Assembly: GCA_046155605.1 (NCBI GenBank)
Contig: JBJXFQ010000057.1
Location: 1-47,760 of the forward strand
Source: JAEUIZ01 sp046155605
GTDB lineage: Bacteria > Planctomycetota > Phycisphaerae > Phycisphaerales > UBA1924
DNA: 47,760 nt
Direction: 5' to 3'
In this document: positions 34,405-42,300 of the stretch, piece by piece
How the letters are laid out: every line of letters begins with the position of its first letter
Numbering within the stretch: the first letter of the stretch is position 1
Translations under genes and position numbers: made by a program
Notes under the pieces: generated by a model
What the model saw: the letters and a program-made list of their open reading frames with translations, nothing else
What the model was told of the DNA's origin: nothing
Databases searched by the model: none

Positions 34405-35868
34405 CTATTTCGGCGGCTCGCCGGGCGTGCCGCCCGTCGCCGTTGCCGAGGGTTCCAGCGTGTCCACCCGCACCGGCGTGATGATGTTCAGGCTCTTGGT
34501 CGGATCGACCACGGCCTCACCGATCACGCCGATCACCTGCCCGAGTTTCGATTCCAGGTTCAACCCGGGGCCGGGTTTGATGTACGCCAGCGTGCGCGCG
34601 CCGGTGTTCGAGACGGTCTGCACCCGGTACATCAGCGGCAGGCGCTCGCCGTTATAGATCGAACTGGCGCTGAGGCGGCCGATGAATGAATACTGCCTCG
34701 AACGCTCCACGTCCGCGAGGCGTGCCGCGAGTTGCTTCTCGTCGTCGGTGGCGGTCTTCATCGCGTCGCTGAGTTGCCGCCGCTGCGTCTGGATGTCTTT
34801 CCAGAGTTTCAGGTACTCGATCCGCTGATCCATCCTCGCGGCCATCGTCTTGAACGTCAGGGCGGACGAATCCAGCCCGCTCCGTGCCGCTTCAAACTCG
34901 ACCAGCAGCGGCCCAAACTCCGCCGTCTCCGCCGGCTGCTTGCGAACCGCCTCGAACGCCAGTTCCAGTTTTTCGTACGGACTGGGCTTGATCTCGACCG
35001 TGCGGAGGTCGCCCGTCGCGGGCTGTACGCCGCCCGGCGTCGTCGATTCCGGTTGAGCCGAGACAGGCGGCGCGCCGGTTGGCGTCGGATTTGCCGCGGT
35101 TGTTGTTGGCCTGGGCGCTCCGGAGTCCTTCGGCACCGCCATCGGCTCGGTCAAGTTCGTCTGAGCGCCACCCGGCTGCGCGCCCGCCGGCGTTCCAGTC
35201 GGCTGCGTGCTCGGTTGGCTACCGGGCTGTGCCGTGGGCTGATTCGGCACCGCCGTCATCGGCTTCGGCTGCGCGCCGCGCGACGCCACGAATGCGTTGA
35301 TCTGATCCTGCGTCGCGCGCTGCACCAGGCTCGCCTTGATAAAGCCCCGCGCTCCCGCTGGTGCCGGCACGATGTACGACGTCACCGTCTTCTTATCCGC
35401 CGCGAGTTCCTGTCCCAGGATCGTCAGTTTCGTGCCCGTCGCCAACTGCTCGCTCACGGCCCGAGCCCAACTCCCGGCTCGGGTCTGCATGTTGATCGCC
35501 CGCAGGTGTACCGGCTTGCTCACCACCCCCGTCGCGCCGCCGGCGTCGAGCGTCACCGCGTCCGCCGAGACGAACACGCTCAGTCCCGCCGGATACTCGA
35601 CGCGGAACCACGATTGCTTTGTCCCCGGGTCGATCGCCTCGCCGTCGATCCGCAGCACTTGCGAGACATTCGGCCGCCCGATGGCATACATGGTGTCGCC
35701 CACGCCCGCGCGCAACACCGCGTCCGCGCCCTGCACCACGCCGTAGTACGGCGTCACCGCCGTCACCGCGTTCGTCTGCGCCCGCGCCACCGAGACCATC
35801 GGCAGCGACACCGCGGCACACGACGCCGCAACCAGCAAGGCCACTCTCAATACTCGGCGATTCTTCAT
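34405..35868 (-). CDS. Exported SH3-like, Pro/Thr-rich and coiled-coil protein
   Basis: This 487-residue protein has a signal peptide (about 1-31, VALLVAASCAAVSLPMVSVA). Two SH3-like beta modules follow at about 35-185 (VLRAGVGDTMYAIGRPNVSQ, SWFRVEYPAGLSVFVSADAV, then TKLTILGQELAADKKT). A Pro/Thr/Gln-rich linker spans about 200-295 (QPTAQPGSQPSTQPTGTPAG). A helical, probably coiled-coil section comes next (about 305-410), then a C-terminal beta domain (about 410-480) with RLPLMYRVQTVSNTGARTLA. SH3-like modules often bind peptidoglycan, so it may be a cell-wall-associated protein. ATG 35868 is chosen because AAGGAG stands before it. I do not recognise the full family. It is divergent from the next gene across 249 bases that contain short hairpins but no clear promoter. 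Confidence 0.75.
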   Translation of the reverse strand: MKNRRVLRVALLVAASCAAVSLPMVSVARAQTNAVTAVTPYYGVVQGADAVLRAGVGDTMYAIGRPNVSQVLRIDGEAIDPGTKQSWFRVEYPAGLSVFVSADAVTLDAGGATGVVSKPVHLRAINMQTRAGSWARAVSEQLATGTKLTILGQELAADKKTVTSYIVPAPAGARGFIKASLVQRATQDQINAFVASRGAQPKPMTAVPNQPTAQPGSQPSTQPTGTPAGAQPGGAQTNLTEPMAVPKDSGAPRPTTTAANPTPTGAPPVSAQPESTTPGGVQPATGDLRTVEIKPSPYEKLELAFEAVRKQPAETAEFGPLLVEFEAARSGLDSSALTFKTMAARMDQRIEYLKLWKDIQTQRRQLSDAMKTATDDEKQLAARLADVERSRQYSFIGRLSASSIYNGERLPLMYRVQTVSNTGARTLAYIKPGPGLNLESKLGQVIGVIGEAVVDPTKSLNIITPVRVDTLEPSATATGGTPGEPPK

Positions 35869-36117
35869 GGGCTTCAATCTCCTTGGTGTCAGCCCGTCAG
35901 CAGGCAAAAACTGCGCGGCAGGGCGGTGAGGGGCTCTTCAAGACGCCTCCGGCGTCTCGATCCATTCATCGGCAGTCCGGGGGCCCCTCCATCGCCCCCG
36001 GGCGCGGGAGAGAGTGTATCCGAACACCCCAGGCGTTGTCCCTCCAGACGGAAGGCCATTCTGGATTTCGCGCTCCGCCCCTCCAATACTTCCCGCTCAC
36101 TCCACGAGGTTCCTCCC

Positions 36118-36435
36118 ATGCTCGACAAACTCAAGCCAGGCCAGACCATCCGCTGCACGATCACCAAACTGCCCCGCGCCGAGGCCGGCGTTGACACCAT
36201 CCATGGCCTCATGCGTCAGCAGCCCGACGTGAAGCGCGGCCTGCGCAAGGCCCAGCGCCGCCGCCGCCAGAACATGGTCGTCTACAACCGCGGCAACCGC
36301 GACTGGTACAAGCGCGAGGTGTGCTCCAAGCTCATCCACCCACGCCAGGGTGTCTCATGGACCATGACGTACTCCCTCCATGTCCGCCCGGAGCTTGCCT
36401 CGGTCGAGGGCTTTCTCAAGATCGAGCCGGCCTGA
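36118..36435 (+). CDS. Small conserved basic protein, unknown function
   Basis: This 105-residue protein is short, basic and without signal or membrane segment. It has a repeated basic patch (RGLRKAQRRRRQNMVVYNRG) and a mostly beta C-terminus (GVSWTMTYSLHVRPELASV). The Arg-rich helix suggests nucleic-acid binding. I believe the pattern is shared by other planctomycetes but have not confirmed it. A GAGG ribosome binding site precedes ATG 36118. A much longer frame open from 34732 runs into it, but that part is the antisense of the SH3-like gene. The stop is 1 base before the next gene's ATG, so the two are probably co-transcribed. Confidence 0.75.
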   Translation: MLDKLKPGQTIRCTITKLPRAEAGVDTIHGLMRQQPDVKRGLRKAQRRRRQNMVVYNRGNRDWYKREVCSKLIHPRQGVSWTMTYSLHVRPELASVEGFLKIEPA

Positions 36436-36436
36436 A

Positions 36437-36874
36437 ATGTCGCTGTTCTCGATGACTGTCCGGCACGCGTGCCTCACGCTGGCGATGCTGTGCGCGATCG
36501 TCGGTTGTTCCGACGGCAAACCCGGCCCAACGCTGCCTGCCGCGGACCAAATCTACACCCTCCGCGGCAAGATCGAGACGCTTCCCGTCAAAGACAAGCC
36601 CCTGAGCGATTTGATCCTGCTGCACGAGCCCATCGACGCCTTCGTTGACATGCACGGCAAGGTCGTCGGCATGGACTCGATGTCCATGCCCTTCACGCCC
36701 GATCGCGCTGTCGATCTCTCGAAGTTTGCCGTCGGCGACGTGGTGGAGTTCACCTTTGAGGTGCGCTGGAAGCAGAGCCCGCGCTCGCTGCTGACGAGAA
36801 TGTCGAAACTCGCGCCGGGCACCGAGATCAAACTCGGCAAGGCCGTGCCTGCACCAAAGCCTGAAGCAAGGTGA
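36437..36874 (+). CDS. CusF-like copper-binding lipoprotein
   Basis: This 145-residue protein has a lipoprotein signal with lipobox AIVGC at about 20-24. The mature part matches the CusF_Ec fold: YTLRGKIETLPVK, LLHEPIDAFVDMHGKVVGMD, then SMSMPF and VGDVVEFTFEVRW. The Met pair of the motif (MSM) is present. The usual Trp that packs on the metal is not evident in its place, so metal binding may be altered. CusF proteins carry Cu(I) or Ag(I) in the periplasm. It starts 1 base after the upstream basic protein. No Cus efflux genes are visible nearby. A palindromic element follows at 36891-36920. Confidence 0.75.
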   Translation: MSLFSMTVRHACLTLAMLCAIVGCSDGKPGPTLPAADQIYTLRGKIETLPVKDKPLSDLILLHEPIDAFVDMHGKVVGMDSMSMPFTPDRAVDLSKFAVGDVVEFTFEVRWKQSPRSLLTRMSKLAPGTEIKLGKAVPAPKPEAR

Positions 36875-36890
36875 GCCCGGGCATACTCGC

Positions 36891-36920
36891 GTGAGCCAGG
36901 GCGTTGACGCCCCGGCTCAC
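36891..36920. repeat. Palindromic element GTGAGCC(G/A)GGGCG type, copy 2
   Basis: GTGAGCCAGGGCG (36891-36903) and CGCCCCGGCTCAC (36908-36920) form a 13-base stem with one mismatch and a TTGA loop. It lies between the convergent copper-lipoprotein and glutamine synthetase genes, where a transcription terminator would be useful, but no T-run follows except ATTTTC. Copy 1 is at 34308-34332. Confidence 0.65.
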
Positions 36921-36941
36921 ATTTTCAACACGATCGCCCGA

Positions 36942-39140
36942 TCACTTGATCGACAGCATCTCGCGATAGGTCGGGAGCGGCCACAAGTCCGCCGCGACCA
37001 CGCCCTCGAGCGCATCAGCGGCGTCGCGCGCGTCGGCCATGGCCGGGACGATCTCGTCGCGGATGTGGACGGCGTGCTCGAACGGGTCGCCGCCGGCCTG
37101 GTGCGCCACCGCGTCCTCCAGTCTTGCCACCGTCGCCCGCAGCGTGCTCGTCATCGCGACGAACTCCGAGAGCGCCGCGCGGAGGTCCGGATCCTCGACA
37201 TCGGCGCTGGCCGAGGCGCTCACGGCCTGGGCCATCTGGGTCTGGTGCCGCACCGCCGCGGGGAGGATCTGCGTGCGGATCATGGAGGCCATCGTCTCGG
37301 CCTCGATCACGACCTGCTTGCAGTATTTCTCGGCGAAGATGTGGGCGCGGCTCTCCAGTTCCGTCTTGCTCAGCACCTTGAACCGCTTGAAGAGGTCCAC
37401 GGCCTTTTTCGACTTGAGCGCCGGGAGCGCGCTGGCCGTGTTCTTGTGGTTGGGCAGCCCGCGGCGCTCCGCCTCCTGATGCCAGGCCGCGTCGTACCCA
37501 TCCCCGTCAAAGAGCACTCGCTTGTGCTCCTTGATGATCCGCGCCAGGAGCGATGAGACGGCCTGAGGGAGTTTGCCCTTGGGGGCTTTCTCGAGTTCGT
37601 CGGCGATGAACGAGAGCGAATCGGCGACGATGGTGTTGAGCACGGTCACGGGCCAGGCGACGGCCGCGGACGAACCGACGGCGCGGAACTCGAACTTGTT
37701 GCCGGTGAAGGCGAAGGGGCTGGTGCGGTTGCGGTCGCCCGAGTGCCTGGGCAGGTGCGGGAGCGTCCGCGCGCCGAGGTCGAGTTGCCCGCCCTTGAGG
37801 GTGCTCTTGGCCGATCCGGTCTCGAGTTGCTCGATGATGTCCGTGAGCATGTCGCCTAGGAAGATCGAGATGATCGCGGGCGGGGCCTCGTTCGCGCCGA
37901 GGCGATGGTCGTTGTTGGCGCTGGCGATCGAGGCGCGGAGCAGTTCGGCGTGGATGTCCACCGCGCGGATGACGGCGCAGAGGAACGTCAGGAACTGCAT
38001 GTTGGTGTGCGTCTCGTCGCGCGGGTCGAGCAGGTTCACGCCGGTGTCGGTCGCGATCGACCAGTTGCAGTGCTTGCCCGAGCCGTTGATCCCGCGGAAG
38101 GGCTTCTCGTGCAGGATGCACTGAAGGCCGTACTGGGCGGCGACCCGTTTGAGCGTCTCCATCACCAGCATCTGGTGGTCGCAGGCGAGGTTGGCGTGCT
38201 CGAAGTGAGGGGCAAGTTCAAACTGCCCGGGCGCGACCTCGTTGTGCCGCGTCTTGACCGGGACGCCCAGCCGATACAACTCTCGCTCGCTGTCGTTCAT
38301 AAACGCGAGCACGCGGCCCGGGATCGAGCCGAAGTAGTGGTCCTCCATCTGCTGGCCCTTGGGCGGGCGCGCGCCGATCAGCGTCCGATCGCACGTCAGG
38401 AGGTCCGGCCTGCCGAAGTAAAAGTTGCGGTCGATCAGGAAGTACTCCTGCTCTGCACCCAGCGTGCTGACAACGCGATTCACGCCCTGGTCCGTCCCGA
38501 AAACCCGGAGGATGCGGATGGCCTGCTCAGAGACGGCGTCCATCGAGCGAAGCAGCGGCGTTTTCTTGTCGAGGGCCTCGCCGTTCCATGAGACAAAGGC
38601 TGTGGGGATGCACAGGGTGACGCTCTTGCCGGAGCGATTAAGGAACACGGGGCTCGTGGGATCCCAAGCGGTGTACCCGCGGGCCTCGAAGGTGGTGCGG
38701 AGTCCGCCGGAGGGGAAACTAGACGCGTCCGGCTCGCCCTGCACGAGCGCGGAGCCGGTGAACTCGCTGATGGCCCCGCCGTGCCCGTCAGGAACGATGA
38801 ACGTGTCGTGCTTCTCGGCGGTCTGCCCGGTCAGCGGCTGGAACCAGTGGGTGTAGTGCGTGGCACCATTCTCGGTGGCCCAGTCCTTCATCGAAGCGGC
38901 CACGATGTCCGCGACGGCCGGATCAAGCCGCTCTCCGAGTTTGATCGTTCGGAGCAGCCGCTTGAAGACGTCCTTGGGCATGCGCTGCTGCATCGCGCGC
39001 TCGGTGAAGACATCGAGGGCAAAGATTTTCTCGATCGGGTCCTGCCTCGGCATGCGCCCGTTCTCTTCCTTCCAGGCCGATGGGCCGGAGGTCGGTGCGG
39101 TGGGCGGTGGCGGGGGGGTCAGATCGAGGCGGGTGTGCAT
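36942..39140 (-). CDS. glnN: Glutamine synthetase type III
   Basis: This 732-residue enzyme makes glutamine from glutamate, ammonia and ATP. The length and sequence are those of GSIII, not the short GSI. Marks are HTRLDL then MPRQDPIEKIFALDVFTERA (N-terminal GSIII region), KDWATENGATHYTHWFQPLT, VSTLGAEQEYFLIDRNFY, KPFRGINGSGKHCNWSIATD (ATP binding), and NKFEFRAVGSSAAVAWP. The C-terminus ends PTYREMLSIK, usual for the family. ATG 39140 is chosen because GGAGG precedes it (8 bases) and the first 25 Pro-rich residues still form a plausible N-terminus. It is convergent with the copper lipoprotein. No nitrogen-regulatory gene is adjacent. Confidence 0.93.
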   Translation of the reverse strand: MHTRLDLTPPPPPTAPTSGPSAWKEENGRMPRQDPIEKIFALDVFTERAMQQRMPKDVFKRLLRTIKLGERLDPAVADIVAASMKDWATENGATHYTHWFQPLTGQTAEKHDTFIVPDGHGGAISEFTGSALVQGEPDASSFPSGGLRTTFEARGYTAWDPTSPVFLNRSGKSVTLCIPTAFVSWNGEALDKKTPLLRSMDAVSEQAIRILRVFGTDQGVNRVVSTLGAEQEYFLIDRNFYFGRPDLLTCDRTLIGARPPKGQQMEDHYFGSIPGRVLAFMNDSERELYRLGVPVKTRHNEVAPGQFELAPHFEHANLACDHQMLVMETLKRVAAQYGLQCILHEKPFRGINGSGKHCNWSIATDTGVNLLDPRDETHTNMQFLTFLCAVIRAVDIHAELLRASIASANNDHRLGANEAPPAIISIFLGDMLTDIIEQLETGSAKSTLKGGQLDLGARTLPHLPRHSGDRNRTSPFAFTGNKFEFRAVGSSAAVAWPVTVLNTIVADSLSFIADELEKAPKGKLPQAVSSLLARIIKEHKRVLFDGDGYDAAWHQEAERRGLPNHKNTASALPALKSKKAVDLFKRFKVLSKTELESRAHIFAEKYCKQVVIEAETMASMIRTQILPAAVRHQTQMAQAVSASASADVEDPDLRAALSEFVAMTSTLRATVARLEDAVAHQAGGDPFEHAVHIRDEIVPAMADARDAADALEGVVAADLWPLPTYREMLSIK

Positions 39141-39379
39141 GACGTGTCCTCCGTGGCTGTGGGATAAACAGGCGGGCGAGCAACGACAACGAGCCCAATG
39201 GATGGCGAGCCAAATGGACCCGCTATTGTTGCGCCCTCGACGCAGGATGCAAGTAAAGCGAGAGTGCACCCCAATGGGTAGGGCCGGGTCAGGCGCCAAC
39301 CCCCATCTGCCCGATCCTTCAAGCGTGGATTCGGAGGGTGTGGGCGGTGAGCGCGCCCATCGCGCATATGCTCCGAGGC

Positions 39380-40411
39380 ATGTTTGTCGATCAGGCGGAA
39401 ATTATCGTTCGTTCGGGTGACGGCGGGTCGGGGTGCGTCTCGTTCCGGCGCGAGAAGTACGTCCCCAAGGGCGGACCCGACGGCGGCAACGGGGGCGACG
39501 GCGGAGCGGTGATCGTCGAGGCCGACGAGGGACTCAACACGCTGCAGGATTTCCGCGGGCAGCGGCACTGGGACGCGGAGCACGGCGAGGCGGGAGCGGC
39601 GAAGCAGTGTTCGGGCCATGCGGGGCGGGATCGGGTGATCCGCATGCCGCCCGGGACAATGATTTTCAACGCGGAGACGGGGGAACTGATCCACGACCTG
39701 AAGACGGGCGAGAGGCCGGTGATCGCGGCGGGCGGCAAGGGCGGATGGGGCAACGAGCACTTCAAGCGATCGACGAATCAAACGCCGCGACACGCGGAAC
39801 GGGGCGAGCCGGGCAAACGGCTGACGCTAAGGCTCGAGTTGAAGTTGATCGCCGACGTCGGCATCATCGGGCTGCCCAACGCGGGGAAATCGACGCTGCT
39901 GGCGGCGGTCTCGCGGGCGACGCCGAAGATCGCGGATTATCCGTTTACGACGCTGACTCCTCAGCTGGGAATCGCGGAACTCGATTCGTCGCGGCGGATC
40001 GTGATGGCGGACATTCCGGGGCTGATCGAGGGCGCGGCAAGCGGGGCGGGACTCGGGCACGACTTTCTACGGCATGTCGAGCGGACGCGCGTGCTGGTGC
40101 ATGTGATCGACATTGCACCGGCCGATGAGGCATCGACGGCGGAGAGTTATCGAAAGATTCGCGCGGAGTTGGCGGACTATTCGCCTCTGCTCGCGGAAAA
40201 GGACGAGGTAGTGGTGCTCAACAAAATGGACCTGGTGACGGAGGGGGCGGAGGGGCTGGTGGGGGAGTTTCGACGGAAGTTGAGATTAGGGCATGAGACG
40301 CCGGTGCTGGCAATCAGCGGGGCGACGGGGAAGGGCACGCGCGAGTTGCTGGAAGAACTGTGGTCGCGGCTGCATCCGACCGGCGCGAAAGTGGCGGGGT
40401 GGGCGACGTGA
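39380..40411 (+). CDS. obgE: Obg-family GTPase
   Basis: This 343-residue essential GTPase assists large ribosomal subunit assembly and stress control. The Gly-rich Obg domain is at about 1-155 (GDGGSGCVSFRREKYVPKGG, GGNGGDGGAVIVEAD, GKGGWGNEHFKRSTNQTPRH). The GTPase domain follows: G1 GLPNAGKST, switch II DIPGLIEGA with ASGAGLGHDFLRHVERTR, G4 NKMD. The C-terminal OCT domain is absent or very short, as in many Obg proteins. ATG 39380 (MFVDQAE) is the usual family start; an in-frame ATG at 39368 is an alternative. Confidence 0.95.
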   Translation: MFVDQAEIIVRSGDGGSGCVSFRREKYVPKGGPDGGNGGDGGAVIVEADEGLNTLQDFRGQRHWDAEHGEAGAAKQCSGHAGRDRVIRMPPGTMIFNAETGELIHDLKTGERPVIAAGGKGGWGNEHFKRSTNQTPRHAERGEPGKRLTLRLELKLIADVGIIGLPNAGKSTLLAAVSRATPKIADYPFTTLTPQLGIAELDSSRRIVMADIPGLIEGAASGAGLGHDFLRHVERTRVLVHVIDIAPADEASTAESYRKIRAELADYSPLLAEKDEVVVLNKMDLVTEGAEGLVGEFRRKLRLGHETPVLAISGATGKGTRELLEELWSRLHPTGAKVAGWAT

Positions 40412-40458
40412 GCGGAAAGCAAAGGTCACCATAGAGCCGCAGTGAAGGCCGTGAAGGC

Positions 40459-40818
40459 TCAGGCCGCACGGGCGAGGTCGCCGCGCGCGAGTCGGGCGGT
40501 GAGCGCGGCGCGGGCGCTTCCAAGACGAGTGAAGTCGGCGGCCATGCGGACCGGGCCGGGCTCGTCGGCGTCGTCGGCGGTCCAAACGACTCGCGCCGCG
40601 GCGACGAGCGGCCTGACGGGTCGTCCCGGGAGCGTGAGGCGGAGGATGATGGGCGTGCCCGGCGAAAGCGGACGATCCAGTTCGAATCGGAGGCCGCCCT
40701 CACCGACGTCATAGGCGTGGCCTGAGAGGCGTCGGCCGCCGGGGACGCGAACCTCGACGGCCGAGTAGGCCGGGAGCAGGGAGAAACGTTCGTGGCGACG
40801 GCGATTGATGTGGGTCAT
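40459..40818 (-). CDS. PilZ domain protein (cyclic-di-GMP binding)
   Basis: This 119-residue protein is a single PilZ domain. The basic motif RRRHERF (RxxxR) is at about 6-12, followed by a beta barrel with VRVPGGRRLSGHAYDVGEGG, where the D/NxSxxG motif is represented by DVGEGG with Gly in place of the usual Ser. Since cyclic-di-GMP contacts both motifs, binding is likely but the change may weaken it. It lies between obgE and rnc in opposite orientation to obgE, 47 bases after it. The effector target is unknown. Confidence 0.83.
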   Translation of the reverse strand: MTHINRRRHERFSLLPAYSAVEVRVPGGRRLSGHAYDVGEGGLRFELDRPLSPGTPIILRLTLPGRPVRPLVAAARVVWTADDADEPGPVRMAADFTRLGSARAALTARLARGDLARAA

Positions 40819-40990
40819 GACGGTCCTCGTTCACGAGGATCGGCAGGAGTGGGGGGAGGCTTGAGGCAACGAGTAGGAGACGATCGCTCGCGGCACATGG
40901 AGGAGTCGGGCGTATGGCGAAGGCCGAGCACGACCTGCCGGCAGACCAAGCGCAGCCCGACACGATGCTACGGGAATGTTGGCCCTGGGA

Positions 40991-41734
40991 TCAGGTGCCG
41001 TTGCGGGCGGAGAGGGAGACGTGCCCGTCGGGACCACGGTGGACGAGTCCGAGTTCGAAGAGTGCGATGAGCGCGGCGGCCTGCTCGGCTTGTTTTTTGG
41101 ATTGACCCCACGCGGGTTCGAAGCGGCGCGGGCCGATCTCTACGCCGACCTTGAAGCAGCGAGCGTGGTCGGGGCCTTTTTCGTCGAGGACGCGGTAGGT
41201 TGGTGTTTCGTCTCCGGCCTGCTGGGCGTGCTGCTGAAGGAGGGACTTGTAGTTTTCCTGGTGGCCGCTGGCGGCGGCGCGCTCGATGAGGGGATCGATG
41301 AGAGGGTTGAGGAAGGCGCGAGCCGCGTCGAAGCCGGCATCGAGGTAAATCGCGGCGATGATGGCCTCGAGGACCGCGGCGGCGAGGGATTGCGGGATGT
41401 CGGCGTCTCGCTGCATGCCCTTGCCGAGGCGGATCATTTCGTCGAGGGAGAGGGAGCGGGCAATGAGGGCGCAGGTCTGGCGGGAGACGGCCATGGACTT
41501 GATTTTGGTCATCTCGCCTTCGAGGAGGTCCGGGAAGCGTTGAAAGATTCGTTCGGAGGCGACGAGGCCGAGGACGGAATCGCCGAGGAACTCGAGGCGT
41601 TCGTTGGAATCAAGCCGGCGGTCGGCCATCGAGGCGTGGGTGAGCGCGCGGAGGAGCAGGTCGCGGTCGGCAAATGTGTGACCGACCGCACGCTCAACGG
41701 CGGCACGCAGGGCATCGGGATCGTGGGAAAGCAT
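40991..41734 (-). CDS. rnc: Ribonuclease III
   Basis: This 247-residue endonuclease cuts double-stranded RNA in rRNA and mRNA processing. The RNase III signature ERLEFLGDSVLGLV is at about 44-57, with the second acidic cluster in AAAVLEAIIAAIYLDAGF. A C-terminal dsRNA-binding domain follows (about 155-230, NYKSLLQQHAQQAGDETPTY, WGQSKKQAEQAAALIALFEL). ATG 41734 (MLSHDPDALR) is preferred to the in-frame ATG at 41797, since the upstream residues are basic and not family-like. It is divergent from rpmH across a 336-base gap. Confidence 0.93.
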   Translation of the reverse strand: MLSHDPDALRAAVERAVGHTFADRDLLLRALTHASMADRRLDSNERLEFLGDSVLGLVASERIFQRFPDLLEGEMTKIKSMAVSRQTCALIARSLSLDEMIRLGKGMQRDADIPQSLAAAVLEAIIAAIYLDAGFDAARAFLNPLIDPLIERAAASGHQENYKSLLQQHAQQAGDETPTYRVLDEKGPDHARCFKVGVEIGPRRFEPAWGQSKKQAEQAAALIALFELGLVHRGPDGHVSLSARNGT

Positions 41735-42070
41735 GGAGATCTCGCGAGAGCGGATAAATCGAACCCGCGGAATGCGGATTCGCCACGGTCGGACCATGGA
41801 CGCGAGTGCTCGTTGGTCGGCGTCTTTGGAGAGAACGGCGGCCGGCGAGCAATCGCGCCTCGGACGGCCCAGAGGGTCGTCCGTAACAGCATATCAGAGA
41901 TCGGCGGAAAGTGGCCGTGGGGTTTGGCGAGAGCGCGTGGAAAGTTGGGAAAGGTGGGATGGGGAAGCTGGCTTGGACCGAGGCGGGCGAGGGAGCTATT
42001 GTCTAGGCCCCTTAGCACCCCCCGACCTTCGGCCGCGAGTCGCGGCGAGGCGGGACGGAGATTAGGTCTC
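41735..42070. promoter_or_regulatory. Intergenic region between rnc and rpmH with a probable rpmH promoter
   Basis: This 336-base gap holds no gene I can support; the open frames in it have no recognisable protein. A good sigma-70-type promoter for rpmH lies at 41973-42002: TTGGAC, an 18-base spacer and TATTGT, on the plus strand. The leader to ATG 42071 is about 62 bases and carries GGAG about 10 bases before the start. The rnc promoter is not obvious. Confidence 0.45.
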
Positions 42071-42211
42071 ATGCATTATCCGCACCGCATCAGCCGGCTC
42101 AAGCGCAAGCGTTCGATCGGGTTTCGCGCCCGGATGAAGACGAAGGACGGGCGGAAGATGATCAATCGGAAGCGTCGCGCGGGCCGCAGCCTGAACGTGG
42201 CGGATAAGTAG
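42071..42211 (+). CDS. rpmH: 50S ribosomal protein L34 (bL34)
   Basis: This 46-residue protein is bL34, a small basic component of the large ribosomal subunit. The body GFRARMKTKDGRKMINRKRR matches the family exactly in layout, with an Arg/Lys-rich end AGRSLNVADK. The N-terminus MHYPHRISRLKRKRSI differs from the common MKRTFQPS form. It is too short to stand out as a long frame. In most bacteria rpmH sits by rnpA and dnaA; here its neighbours are rnc and a secreted dockerin protein, and rnpA is not seen. Confidence 0.93.
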   Translation: MHYPHRISRLKRKRSIGFRARMKTKDGRKMINRKRRAGRSLNVADK

Positions 42212-42263
42212 AGCGAGGGTTCCGATCGCTGGCGCCATGGATTTAGGGGGTTCGCGCGAGGCT

Positions 42264-42283
42264 CCGATCGCTCGCGCGATCGG
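42264..42283. terminator. Possible bidirectional terminator hairpin between rpmH and the dockerin gene
   Basis: CCGATCG (42264-42270) and CGATCGG (42277-42283) pair around a 6-base loop. The ten bases TCCGATCGCT occur twice, at 42221-42230 and 42263-42272. There is no T-run. The position between convergent genes supports a terminator role. Confidence 0.3.
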
Positions 42284-42300
42284 CTCAAGGGGTTTAGCCT

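Noticed and set aside
34732..36117. Long plus-strand open frame leading into the small basic protein
   Set aside because: It is the antisense of the SH3-like exported protein, is Arg/Leu/His-rich like a shadow, and only the last 105 codons have a ribosome binding site and a sensible protein.
39141..39379. Glutamine riboswitch or regulatory RNA before glutamine synthetase
   Set aside because: The leader contains no structure I recognise, and the gap is shared with the divergent obgE gene.
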